Part shown: positions 55,722 through 63,478 of the stretch, piece by piece | How positions within the stretch are numbered: position 1 is the first letter of the stretch | How the letters are laid out: each line of letters starts with the position of its first letter | Source of the DNA: a virus | Virus record (IMG/VR): IMGVR_UViG_3300042473_001265 | Coordinates: 62,001-126,000 of that record | Direction: 5' to 3' (one strand) | DNA length: 64,000 nt | Notes under the pieces: generated by a model | The model's input: only the letters and a program-made list of their open reading frames with translations | What the model was told of the DNA's origin: nothing | Database searches by the model: none | Made by a program: the position numbers and the translations under genes

Positions 55722-56807
55722 ATGTCAGATTCACGCACTGTTACTTCGACCCAAGCTCGTAAAAGTTTGCTACGAGCATTCCGAGCCAAACGTCCCTTGT
55801 TCTTGTGGGGTCCTCCAGGCATTGGCAAAAGCGAATTGGTAGAAGGCATCACTGAAGAACTGGGCGGACTCATGATCGATCTGCGCCTGGGCCAGATGGA
55901 GCCCACTGACATTCGTGGTATTCCGTTCTACAACAAAGAACTGGGCAAGATGGATTGGGCTCCACCAATTGAACTGCCCGATGAAGAAATGGCCCGGGAC
56001 TACCCCATTGTGGTGTTGTTCTTGGACGAACTGAACAGTGCCGCACCCAGTGTTCAAGCCGCGGCCTATCAACTTATTCTGAATCGACGCATTGGCAAGT
56101 ATCGCCTGCCTAAAAATGTGGTCTTGGTGGCCGCAGGCAATAGGGAAAGCGACAAAGGTGTCACTTATCGTATGCCCACACCGTTGGCAAATCGTTTCAT
56201 TCACCAGGAAATGAAAGTGGACTTTGCATCGTACCAGACCTGGGCAGTGCAAAACAACATCCACAAGGATGTGGTGGGTTATTTGAGCTTTGCCAAACAG
56301 GACCTGTATGACTTTGACTCCAAGTCCAGCTCACGAGCTTTTGCTACACCGCGTACCTGGACTTTTGTAAGCGAGCTGTTGAGCGAAGATGACGGCGATG
56401 CCGACACATTGACCAACCTGATTGCAGGCACTGTGGGCGAAGGTCTTGCTGTGAAGTTCATGGCACACCGCAAGATCAGTGCTAGACTGCCCAATCCAGA
56501 AGATATCTTGAGCGGCAAAGTCACCACACTGGATGTCAAAGAAGTCAGTGCCATGTACAGCCTGGTGATCTCCATGTGCTACGAACTCAAGGATGCAGTG
56601 GCTCGTAAGATTCCGGACAAAGAATTCCATGCCATGTCCGACAACTTCCTGGGCTACATGATGAAGAACTTTGAAACAGAGTTGACTGTGATGGGTGCTC
56701 GTATTGCCCTGACCACATACAACCTGCCGTTCCAGCCCACCAAGCTGAAGAACTTTGACGAGTTCCATCAGCGTTTTGGCAAGTACATCCTGCAGGCTTC
56801 GGCCTAA
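55722..56807 (+). CDS. MoxR-type AAA+ ATPase
   Basis: 361 residues. Walker A LFLWGPPGIGKSELVEGI, Walker B IVVLFLDELNSAAPSVQAAAYQLIL, sensor 1 VVLVAAGNRESD and TYRMPTPLANRFIHQEM place it in the MoxR group. MoxR ATPases act with VWA-domain proteins as chaperone or metal-insertion machines; the partner is at 58117. Own promoter and terminator. Confidence 0.88.
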   Translation: MSDSRTVTSTQARKSLLRAFRAKRPLFLWGPPGIGKSELVEGITEELGGLMIDLRLGQMEPTDIRGIPFYNKELGKMDWAPPIELPDEEMARDYPIVVLFLDELNSAAPSVQAAAYQLILNRRIGKYRLPKNVVLVAAGNRESDKGVTYRMPTPLANRFIHQEMKVDFASYQTWAVQNNIHKDVVGYLSFAKQDLYDFDSKSSSRAFATPRTWTFVSELLSEDDGDADTLTNLIAGTVGEGLAVKFMAHRKISARLPNPEDILSGKVTTLDVKEVSAMYSLVISMCYELKDAVARKIPDKEFHAMSDNFLGYMMKNFETELTVMGARIALTTYNLPFQPTKLKNFDEFHQRFGKYILQASA

Positions 56808-56813
56808 TTTGGC

Positions 56814-56846
56814 AGTGGGGGCAGTGGCAACACTGCCCCCTTTTTG
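56814..56846 (+). terminator. Terminator after the MoxR gene
   Basis: GGGGGCAGTG-GCAA-CACTGCCCCC then TTTTT. Confidence 0.92.
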
Positions 56847-56869
56847 CTTATACAATACAAGGATTCCAA

Positions 56870-57196
56870 ATGAGATTAATGTTAGAAGATATCCATGGTA
56901 ATTCAAAACCAGCAAAGCTAGGAGGATGGCTGTGGGGCAAAAGAATTACTATTTCGCCAAACTCATACGACGAAGGCAGAAAAAACTTCACCGAGTTGCA
57001 TGACTTTTTTACCCAGTCTTTTGGACCTGGCATTGATATTCAAACACTTGAAACCCTGAATCCTCGCCCGTTATGTAACTGGATTTATCAAATTGAATCC
57101 AAATACGGAAATCATCGCTTTTTTGTAAAAGAGCGAAAAGACCTAGACTGGTTTTTACTAAAGTATAATGACAAGCTGAATAATTGGTCACGATGA
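56870..57196 (+). CDS. Hypothetical protein
   Basis: 108 residues (LEDIHGNSKPAKLGGWLWGKRITISPNSYDEGRKN...). Mixed alpha/beta with aromatic-rich C-terminus (NHRFFVKERKDLDWFLLKYND). Not recognised. Overlaps the next ATG by 4 nt; similar in style to the two following genes, which may be distant paralogues (shared F-F/FxLKY ends). Confidence 0.55.
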   Translation: MRLMLEDIHGNSKPAKLGGWLWGKRITISPNSYDEGRKNFTELHDFFTQSFGPGIDIQTLETLNPRPLCNWIYQIESKYGNHRFFVKERKDLDWFLLKYNDKLNNWSR

Positions 57197-57516
57197 AATA
57201 CATTGTAACTGATATGGACCGACGCCACAGCCACCATGCTAGTTTTAACTACATGTTGGAGTTTTCCAAATCTGTTTGGCACTGCACTGGCGTGCTGGAT
57301 TTTGACCGTGCCAGGCGCTGGATGAATCGCACATACGGATGGAGTCAAGAGGTAGACACTCGCATTGCGATCAAGCGTAGTAATGCTGTGCTACAAGATG
57401 CAGATATAAACCTGCACTGGGCATATTCGACCGTGTACAAAGACTATCGCATCTACTTAAAAGGCAACGAAGAACTGGCGTTTTTTCAGCTGGCTCATGT
57501 GCAAAGTAACAGTTAA
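57193..57516 (+). CDS. Hypothetical protein
   Basis: 107 residues from the ATG at 57193. HSHHASFNYMLEFSKSVWHCTGVLDFDRARRWMNRTYGWSQEVDTR; ends YKDYRIYLKGNEELAFFQLAH. Possibly related to the neighbours at 56870 and 57497. No motif known. Confidence 0.55.
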   Translation: MKYIVTDMDRRHSHHASFNYMLEFSKSVWHCTGVLDFDRARRWMNRTYGWSQEVDTRIAIKRSNAVLQDADINLHWAYSTVYKDYRIYLKGNEELAFFQLAHVQSNS

Positions 57517-57787
57517 AAAGAATCTAATCATCTTTCACACGCCCAGTGACTGGTCAGAAATCTACAGTAAGATTTTACAAGACTTTGGTATGGGCATGGC
57601 AGTAAGGACTCGACTGCTGCGCGAGCTGGGGTTTGTATATCGACATCATCAAGGACTAGTACCACACGAAGTCGACAGTCCTTATGAACCCAAAATGCAC
57701 TATGAGAACCAGGTTCACTTGGACTTTTATAGTGAGGCTGCACAGAGTTGGTTCCAACTAAAGTACTTAAATTTAGGTAGTATTTGA
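57497..57787 (+). CDS. Hypothetical protein
   Basis: 96 residues, overlapping the previous gene by 20 nt. VKKNLIIFHTPSDWSEIYSKILQDFG and LDFYSEAAQSWFQLKYLNLG; third of three consecutive proteins with an F-x-LKY-like end. Function unknown. Confidence 0.55.
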   Translation: MCKVTVKKNLIIFHTPSDWSEIYSKILQDFGMGMAVRTRLLRELGFVYRHHQGLVPHEVDSPYEPKMHYENQVHLDFYSEAAQSWFQLKYLNLGSI

Positions 57788-57815
57788 GTATTACTTTTTG
57801 AGTTGCACTTTTTGG

Positions 57816-57844
57816 TTGACCAAAAATGCCCGATTTGCTATAAT
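57816..57844 (+). promoter_or_regulatory. Promoter (TTGACC-17-TATAAT)
   Basis: Boxes at 57816 and 57839, TGC extended. Confidence 0.8.
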
Positions 57845-57874
57845 ATACACATAGACAGCAACAAGGAGCCCCAG

Positions 57875-58056
57875 ATGACTTACACCGTTCAAGAACTTGC
57901 CCTGCAATACGCCGAAAAACTGGTTGCTTATCACGAAGCACAGAAAAGCGATTGGTCGGACAAGGAGCGTCAAGTCCGTCGTACCGTGACGAAATGTACC
58001 TTGCACAAAACTCTCTGAATGCTGCCTGCGAACGTGCAGCCGAACTGAGCTTGTAA
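57875..58056 (+). pseudogene. Frameshifted small phage gene
   Basis: The first frame (MTYTVQELALQYAEKLVAYHEAQ...KERQVRR, stop at 58018) loses sense after about 57985, while the -1/+2 frame continues DEMYLAQNSLNAACERAAELSL to TAA at 58056. The joined sequence reads like one intact protein of about 60 residues (..KERQVRRYRDEMYLAQNSL..). A missing base, programmed shift or sequencing error is possible. Confidence 0.6.
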
Positions 58057-58060
58057 GCGT

Positions 58061-58089
58061 TTGACCATTAATTCAATTTGTGCTATAAT
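58061..58089 (+). promoter_or_regulatory. Promoter of the VWA gene (TTGACC-17-TATAAT)
   Basis: Boxes at 58061 and 58084, nearly the same as at 57816, with the shared downstream TATACACATA. Confidence 0.82.
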
Positions 58090-58116
58090 ATACACATAAC
58101 GCAACAAAGGAACACC

Positions 58117-59394
58117 ATGAGCAAAGCAGGTACCACAGCAGACAGCAAAGACAGCGACAAGTTCAAAGATCTTGTTGGCCCAACTGACCCTAAAATTGAT
58201 CGTGAAGTTCGTGAGATTTTGATCACTGCACGGGTCGGACTGTTGCTGAAGGCCAGTTTCTTTGGCAACATGGCAACTCGCCTTACACTGGTCAACGCTG
58301 ACAAGTGGTGCCCTACTGCCGCAACAGACGGTCGTAATTTCTATTACAACAGCCGTTTTATCAAAATGCTTCGACCCAAAGAAGTTGAATTCTTGTTTGG
58401 CCACGAAGTGTTGCATTGTGTATATGATCACTTCGGCCGTAGAGGCGACAGAGATCCACAGTTATGGAACATTGCTGACGACTACTGTGTCAACGGCGAC
58501 TTGAAAAAACACAATGTTGGCGAGTTCATTACCAGTGTACCTTGCCTGTACGACAAAAAATACGAAGGCATGAGTGCCGAAGAAGTGTACGACATCCTGT
58601 ACCAAAACGCAGACAAGATTGACATTGGTTCATTGCTGGACAAAATGATCGACCAGCACTTGGATGGTGAAGGCGATGGCGATGGCGACGGCAAAGATGG
58701 CAATGGTCGTCCCAAGCTCAGCGAAGAAGACCGTCGGCAAATCAAAGACGAAATCAAAGAAGCCATGTTGTCTGCTGTGGCAGCAGATGCTGATGGTGCT
58801 GGCAATTTGCCCGCAGGTGTACAGCGTATTATTCGTGATCTCACTGAGCCGCAGATGAACTGGCGCGAACTGTTGCGTATGCAATTGGAGAGCACTATCA
58901 AAAGTGACTACACCTGGATGCGAGCAAGCCGTAAAGGCTGGCACATGGATGCAGTGATGCCGGGCATGAAACTGGATCCCATGATTGATATTGCACTGTT
59001 TATTGACGCTTCGGGTTCCATGGGTGAGGACATGCTCAAAGACATCCTGAGCGAAACAGCCGGCATCATGGAATCGTTCCCTGCATATCGTATCCATGTT
59101 GCAAGTTTTGATACCGAAGTGTACAATCCACAGCAATACAATTCAGAAAATTTAGAAGACATCACTGAATACCAGATCAAGGGCGGTGGAGGCACAGACT
59201 TTGATTGTGTGTTTGACTACCTGAAAGAGAACGACATTGAACCCAAGCGACTGGTGGTGTTCACAGACGGTTACCCTTACGGTAGCTGGGGTGATGAGAA
59301 CTATGCAGACACTGTGTGGATCTTGCATGGTACCACAACTATTGTGCCACCTTGGGGACAGCATGCCTACTATGATGAGGAGAAAAAGAAATGA
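58117..59394 (+). CDS. VWA-domain metallopeptidase-like protein (MoxR partner)
   Basis: 425 residues from the ATG at 58117. The N-terminal half contains FLFGHEVLHCVYDHFGRR, an H-E-x-x-H zinc motif followed by WNIADDYCVNGDL; a low-complexity Asp/Gly stretch (GEGDGDGDGKDGNG) links to a C-terminal VWA-like domain with the MIDAS motif DIALFIDASGSMGEDML and FTDGYPYGSW. This is the DUF2201-type layout. It should work with the AAA+ ATPase at 55722 on a metal- or protein-maturation task. Overlaps the next gene by 4 nt. Confidence 0.85.
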   Translation: MSKAGTTADSKDSDKFKDLVGPTDPKIDREVREILITARVGLLLKASFFGNMATRLTLVNADKWCPTAATDGRNFYYNSRFIKMLRPKEVEFLFGHEVLHCVYDHFGRRGDRDPQLWNIADDYCVNGDLKKHNVGEFITSVPCLYDKKYEGMSAEEVYDILYQNADKIDIGSLLDKMIDQHLDGEGDGDGDGKDGNGRPKLSEEDRRQIKDEIKEAMLSAVAADADGAGNLPAGVQRIIRDLTEPQMNWRELLRMQLESTIKSDYTWMRASRKGWHMDAVMPGMKLDPMIDIALFIDASGSMGEDMLKDILSETAGIMESFPAYRIHVASFDTEVYNPQQYNSENLEDITEYQIKGGGGTDFDCVFDYLKENDIEPKRLVVFTDGYPYGSWGDENYADTVWILHGTTTIVPPWGQHAYYDEEKKK

Positions 59395-59819
59395 TTGTTA
59401 GACTAGAACAGGACGAAAACGGCGATTTAGTTCTGCCACTCAGCGACGAACTGTTGCAGTCAGTTGGTTGGCGAATTGGTGACACTGTTGTGTGGAAGGA
59501 CAACGAAGATGGTTCCTGGACCATGAGCAAAAAACCCAAGACCAAAATTGTGCTGGTGGATACTTTGGTATCATACCGCATGAGGTATGCTGTGGAACTG
59601 GCAGAAGACTCGCCAGAATCATGGGCCAGAGACACTGTGACCATGGAACAGGCTGTAGAGTTCAGCCAGGAGTGCCTGGGCGAGCAGATTGTGTCACACA
59701 GAGTGATTACTGAAGCTGAATTTTTACAACAGTTTGACAAGGACAACGGTTATCTTGCAGGCTGGACAGCGGACAAAAAGTTTGATTCAGCACTGACTAG
59801 GCTGGAGATAGCAAAGTGA
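59391..59819 (+). CDS. Protein with AbrB-like N-terminus
   Basis: 142 residues. MIVRLEQDENGDLVLPLSDELLQSVGWRIGDTVVWKDNEDGSW has the SpoVT/AbrB swapped-hairpin pattern, typical of small DNA-binding or antitoxin proteins. The C-terminal half (VSYRMRYAVELAEDSPESWARDTV) is a conserved phage domain. No toxin gene is next to it. Overlaps VWA by 4 nt. Confidence 0.65.
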   Translation: MIVRLEQDENGDLVLPLSDELLQSVGWRIGDTVVWKDNEDGSWTMSKKPKTKIVLVDTLVSYRMRYAVELAEDSPESWARDTVTMEQAVEFSQECLGEQIVSHRVITEAEFLQQFDKDNGYLAGWTADKKFDSALTRLEIAK

Positions 59820-59992
59820 ACGAACGAATTTTAGAACTTGCCCGCGAAGCTGGACTGCTGGTCCACAATCCAACAGGCGTTCCGACTAAGCTAGAAAAGT
59901 TCGCCCAGTTGATTGTACGGGAATGTGCTGAGATTTGTCTAGAAGCAAATGACCATAAAAATATCTTACAACATTTCGGAGTTGAAGAATGA
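59816..59992 (+). CDS. MNERI-type small phage protein
   Basis: 58 residues from a GTG start overlapping the previous stop by 4 nt. (M)NERILELAREAGLLV, KFAQLIVRECAEIC and the end HFGVEE define the family; a direct paralogue follows and one lies at 18385. Function unknown. Confidence 0.75.
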   Translation: MNERILELAREAGLLVHNPTGVPTKLEKFAQLIVRECAEICLEANDHKNILQHFGVEE

Positions 59993-60204
59993 ACGAACGA
60001 ATTCAAGAACTTGCTGAACAGGCCGGACTGTATGTGGATCTCGACGGTACGCCGTGGCCGCGAGCCATGTCAGCCGAAGAATCTGAAGCAGCCTATAAAA
60101 AGTTTGCCGAGTTGATTGTGCAGGATGTGTTAAATGAAGTGCTACAGGCAATGGATGATGGAATGGACGTCTACTACACAGTGGCAGATAAATTTCGGAG
60201 TTGA
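59989..60204 (+). CDS. MNERI-type small phage protein, paralogue
   Basis: 71 residues, overlapping the former by 4 nt. MNERIQELAEQAGLYVDLDG and KKFAELIVQDVL; the C-terminus runs into DKFRS where paralogues have FGVEE, because the nucleotides GGAGTTGAAGAATG are read in another frame: a local frameshift relative to the family. Confidence 0.72.
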   Translation: MNERIQELAEQAGLYVDLDGTPWPRAMSAEESEAAYKKFAELIVQDVLNEVLQAMDDGMDVYYTVADKFRS

Positions 60205-60207
60205 AGA

Positions 60208-60327
60208 ATGACACACCATGATTGGTTATTACTAATGTGCCTGGCGATTGGATGGCTACAGGGTCTGTATATTGGATGGTTAGTGTGGCGTAGACCACAA
60301 TTGAAATATCACGGAGTTGACCCATGA
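60208..60327 (+). CDS. Small membrane protein
   Basis: 39 residues: MTHHDWLLLMCLAIGWLQGL.. YIGWLVWRRPQ, one TM segment. The ribosome site is the GGAG in the conserved GGAGTTGAAGA upstream. Unknown function. Confidence 0.55.
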   Translation: MTHHDWLLLMCLAIGWLQGLYIGWLVWRRPQLKYHGVDP

Positions 60328-60392
60328 TTGAACTATTGGCCCTTGTGTGTGTAATTGGTCCCACTGTAGTTGTCTACTACTTGGGCAAATAA
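60324..60392 (+). CDS. Very small membrane peptide
   Basis: 22 residues (MIELLALVCVIGPTVVVYYL-GK), ATG overlapping the previous stop by 4 nt, preceded by GGAGTTGA. A single TM span. Confidence 0.5.
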   Translation: MIELLALVCVIGPTVVVYYLGK

Positions 60393-60412
60393 TATTTTTT
60401 TGGAGTTGAACT

Positions 60413-60589
60413 ATGATTAAACTTTGGTTGGCGTTTGCCGTTATTGCTGTTCTCATACACTTCGGCATCACTGCTGTTAGAAAGATGGACGGCAAGGAAC
60501 AATTGGCCTTGACAAAAAGCATAGGCTATAGTATACTTGTGTCACTGGCAGTGGTCATGGTAATGACAGTGCTGGTAATTTTATTTTAA
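60413..60589 (+). CDS. Small two-TM membrane protein
   Basis: 58 residues with two hydrophobic segments (LWLAFAVIAVLIHFGI; ILVSLAVVMVMTVLVILF) separated by RKMDGKEQ. GGAGTTGA upstream. Could be holin-like, but this is not supported by context. Confidence 0.55.
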   Translation: MIKLWLAFAVIAVLIHFGITAVRKMDGKEQLALTKSIGYSILVSLAVVMVMTVLVILF

Positions 60590-60598
60590 GGAATCATA

Positions 60599-60685
60599 AT
60601 GATTAGTGATTTTTGGATTAGGCCCTTGTATTTTGCTTTGGGCTTTTGGGTGTGTGTTTTACTTTTTTCTACTGGAGTTATCTAA
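60599..60685 (+). CDS. Very small membrane peptide
   Basis: 28 residues (MISDFWIRPLYFALGFWVCV..LLFSTGVI), AAGGAATC upstream, stop overlapping the next ATG (TAATG). Confidence 0.5.
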   Translation: MISDFWIRPLYFALGFWVCVLLFSTGVI

Positions 60686-61485
60686 TGAATCGTGTTATTA
60701 AACTTTCTATCGTGGCTGCGGCTGTGGCTCTTACCAGTGCTTGCACTCGCATTGAAACCGGCGAGGTTGGTGTTCGAGTTGGCTTTGACAAACAGGTAAA
60801 ATCTGGCGAACTGTTGCCAGGCTCGTTCAATCAAACCTTGATCGGTGATGTGCTGACATTTCCAATCAAGGATGTTAATGTGAGCTTGGAGAACATGACT
60901 CCTGTGGCCAAAGACAATTCGACCATGAAAGACTTTGATGCTGTTGTGGTCTACAACATCAACCCACAGCAAGTGGCTGAACTATACAGCACCAAGAACA
61001 AGAGCTTTCATGCTGAAAGCAAAAGTGGCGACACTCTTGTGATGTATAACTACATTGTGCAGAATGCTCGTAATGCTATCTACAAGGCCGCTCGCAAGTA
61101 CGAAGCCTTGGACATGGCCGATGCTCGTAGCGACATGGAAAACTTCATCAAGGAAGAAATTGTTCGTAATCTCACCGAAGAAAAACTGGACGGTTCGATC
61201 ACTATCAGTCAGGTGCTGATTCGTAATATTGTGCCAGCAGACTCAGTTGTGGCCAGTGCCAACGAACTGGTCAAGGCCAAAAACGAACTCAAACAGAAAG
61301 AAGTCGAAGTCAAAACTGCCGAAGCTGAAGCTCGACGTATGGCAGCACTGGCCAACAACAGTGCCAGTTCTATTGCGTTCATGCAGGCACAGGCCATGTT
61401 GAATATTTCAGAAGGTATCAAAGCAGGTCGAGTGCAGACCATTGTTGTGCCCAGCAACTTCAACGCACTCATGATGAACAAGTAA
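60685..61485 (+). CDS. SPFH/prohibitin-like lipoprotein
   Basis: 266 residues from the ATG at 60685 (TAATG with GGAG upstream). A lipobox ends the signal (VAAAVALTSAC). The SPFH/Band 7 domain is clear: GEVGVRVGFDKQVKSGELLPGS, DFDAVVVYNINPQQVAELYS, then a coiled coil (ELVKAKNELKQKEVEVKTAEAEARRMAA). Homologues occur in many large phages. Prohibitin-like proteins organise membrane proteases; the role in infection is open. Confidence 0.82.
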   Translation: MNRVIKLSIVAAAVALTSACTRIETGEVGVRVGFDKQVKSGELLPGSFNQTLIGDVLTFPIKDVNVSLENMTPVAKDNSTMKDFDAVVVYNINPQQVAELYSTKNKSFHAESKSGDTLVMYNYIVQNARNAIYKAARKYEALDMADARSDMENFIKEEIVRNLTEEKLDGSITISQVLIRNIVPADSVVASANELVKAKNELKQKEVEVKTAEAEARRMAALANNSASSIAFMQAQAMLNISEGIKAGRVQTIVVPSNFNALMMNK

Positions 61486-61486
61486 C

Positions 61487-61672
61487 ATGCTCTGGACTCT
61501 AGTACTATTCGCATATGTTGGTATGATGAGTGACAAGGATTCCATGGCGCTGACTTCAGTGCCTGGATTCCGAACTCAACAAGAATGTGCGGCGGCCGGC
61601 AAAGCTGCTGAAAAGATGGCCGCTGGAACAACCAAGGTAATGAAATTTACCTGTGTTGAAGTTACTAAATGA
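61487..61672 (+). CDS. Small secreted two-cysteine protein
   Basis: 61 residues. Hydrophobic N-terminus (MLWTLVLFAYVGMM), then FRTQQECAAAGKAAEKM and MKFTCVEV; a disulfide between the two Cys is likely. This pattern is common in proteobacterial and phage small exported proteins. Directly behind the SPFH gene. Confidence 0.6.
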   Translation: MLWTLVLFAYVGMMSDKDSMALTSVPGFRTQQECAAAGKAAEKMAAGTTKVMKFTCVEVTK

Positions 61673-61689
61673 ACAAGTAAGGATCGGCC

Positions 61690-61917
61690 ATGTACAAAAC
61701 AGTTTACAAAGAAGTTGAAGTTGATGTCGACTTGCACGACTTCGACACTGAAGATCTGATTGATGAATTAGAAGAACGCGGAGAACTACCCGCCAGCACT
61801 GGACCATATGATTCTAATGAGCTAGTGCAAAAAATCTGGATGGCTCGCCGAAACGGAAAAGACTATCAATCCCTCTTGGATGATTTGATCTATGCTGTAA
61901 CCGGCCGAATTGTGTAA
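61690..61917 (+). CDS. Conserved phage protein
   Basis: 75 residues. VEVDVDLHDFDTEDLIDELEERG and ELVQKIWMARRNGKDYQSLLDDLIY; acidic, known to me from phages and some bacteria with no assigned role. Stop overlaps the next start. Confidence 0.65.
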   Translation: MYKTVYKEVEVDVDLHDFDTEDLIDELEERGELPASTGPYDSNELVQKIWMARRNGKDYQSLLDDLIYAVTGRIV

Positions 61918-62159
61918 TGGCGACACTGGCCGAATACTTTGCCGAACACAGGCCTACTGCACAATATCACATCGGCGATCGCGTAGAAGGATTGTTTAAC
62001 AAAAAAATTCCCTGGGTGGGCACTGTGGGCAGTGATGTCATGCGCAACGAGATTGAAGGTCCAATGGTCAGTGTGCATTTGGACCTTCCGCTACGGGTCG
62101 ACGGCGTAGTGTATCAATATCTTAGAGTCAAATATAAAGAGTTACGACTACGGTCGTAA
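61917..62159 (+). CDS. Small beta-rich protein
   Basis: 80 residues. YHIGDRVEGLFNKKIPWVGTVGSDVM and GPMVSVHLDLPLRVDG suggest a small SH3-like barrel. Overlaps the previous stop by 1 nt. Function unknown. Confidence 0.6.
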   Translation: MATLAEYFAEHRPTAQYHIGDRVEGLFNKKIPWVGTVGSDVMRNEIEGPMVSVHLDLPLRVDGVVYQYLRVKYKELRLRS

Positions 62160-62220
62160 CTGCAATAAATCTGCGGGCCATGCCCCTCAGCAGATAATTA
62201 ATACAACAATAGGAAACACA

Positions 62221-62388
62221 ATGGAAATCCAACCCAAAGATACTAGCCGCGGCCATTTTTATGTTAGTCTTGCAAAGAGTGCTATTCGTATTGTGGCAGG
62301 CGGCTGTTTGATTACAGGTAATTTGCTAATGGCGGGTGTTTGCTTTATAATGGCAGAAGTGCTAGGCATTGTGGAGGAACTAGTATAA
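62221..62388 (+). CDS. Small membrane protein
   Basis: 55 residues with one TM hairpin (IRIVAGGCLITGNLLMAGVCFIMAEVLGI). AGGAAA upstream; stop overlaps the next ATG by 1 nt. Confidence 0.6.
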   Translation: MEIQPKDTSRGHFYVSLAKSAIRIVAGGCLITGNLLMAGVCFIMAEVLGIVEELV

Positions 62389-63200
62389 TGAAGAAAACCA
62401 ACAAACCCACTTTGAAAGAAGTAACCAAAACACGCTACCACAAAAAATTCACTTACTACACCAACGATTCCATAATTGGTCGTAGTCTAAGATTGTATGG
62501 CGAATATGGTCAGTCGGAAATTGATTTTTTACTTTCCATCATCAACAATATACAAAACAAGCCTGTGGTAGTGTATGATGTGGGTGCCAACATTGGTGTT
62601 CATGCCACTGCATTTGCCAGCACTGGTGCTGAAGTTCATTGCTTTGAACCCAATCCGTTGAACTTTGCCATGCTGAAACAGAATACCAAAGGACTTGCCA
62701 ATGTCACTTTGCACAACCTAGCAGCTACCAATGTGGCCGGTGACATTTTGATTCAGACATTTGATCCTGAAATTGTGGGCAACTACGGCGAGATGCTGAT
62801 CAACAACGAGACCGGAGTCAGCGCACAGGCAGCACGGTTGGATGATACGGATATACCGCTGCCAAATCTGATTAAAATTGATGCCGAAGGTTCTGAACTG
62901 GGTGTTATACAGGGCTGTCTTGAAAGCATTAAAAAGAACTTGCCATTGATCTACTACGAAGCACAGGAGTCTCCGCACCTGGACAAGATCTACCGCATGC
63001 TGACCGACATTGGCTATCACTTGTACTGGGGGTGTATTCGCAATTACAATCCTGACAATTTTAAAACCAACGCCGACAACATCTTTGGAAACAGTGCATT
63101 GTTCAGTGTGGTTGCTGTTCCTCCTGGATGGGCCGCTGTGGAAGGATTAGACCCTGTGATTGACGCCAATGACAGCTGGCGGCGCTTTTTATCTGAATGA
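62388..63200 (+). CDS. FkbM-family methyltransferase
   Basis: 270 residues from the ATG at 62388. VVVYDVGANIGVHATAFASTGAEVHCFEPNPLNFAML (SAM site), LIKIDAEGSELGVIQG and NLPLIYYEAQ are FkbM hallmarks. The family O-methylates sugars and natural products, so this may belong functionally with the glycan genes at 17-38 kb. Confidence 0.88.
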   Translation: MKKTNKPTLKEVTKTRYHKKFTYYTNDSIIGRSLRLYGEYGQSEIDFLLSIINNIQNKPVVVYDVGANIGVHATAFASTGAEVHCFEPNPLNFAMLKQNTKGLANVTLHNLAATNVAGDILIQTFDPEIVGNYGEMLINNETGVSAQAARLDDTDIPLPNLIKIDAEGSELGVIQGCLESIKKNLPLIYYEAQESPHLDKIYRMLTDIGYHLYWGCIRNYNPDNFKTNADNIFGNSALFSVVAVPPGWAAVEGLDPVIDANDSWRRFLSE

Positions 63201-63224
63201 TCAATTTGCTCTAATTGGCCAAAT

Positions 63225-63260
63225 AAGCAGTGAAAAACATTTTCACTGCTGTTTTTTTTA
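63225..63260 (+). terminator. Terminator after the FkbM gene
   Basis: AGCAGTGAAAA/TTTTCACTGCT stem then a T-run. Confidence 0.9.
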
Positions 63261-63272
63261 TTAAATATCTGT

Positions 63273-63476
63273 ATGGAAAATAAAGAAATTACCATTGCTG
63301 ACTTGAATCTGTTGAAAAACATCATAGATCTTGCCAGTACCCGCGGCGCATTTCGTGCAGCGGAAATGAAAGAAGTAGGCGAAGTTTACAACAAACTCAC
63401 TGCCTTTTTAGAAGCTGTAGTAGCACAAGCCAAGGCCCAGGAAGAATCCCAGGCCAGTCAAACACAAGGAGAGTAA
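63273..63476 (+). CDS. Conserved T4-like small protein
   Basis: 67 residues: EITIADLNLLKNIIDLASTRGAFRAAEMKEVGEVYNKLTAFLEA. This helical block is widespread in T4-like cyanophages; function unknown. Immediately before the next conserved gene. Confidence 0.7.
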   Translation: MENKEITIADLNLLKNIIDLASTRGAFRAAEMKEVGEVYNKLTAFLEAVVAQAKAQEESQASQTQGE

Positions 63477-63478
63477 CA

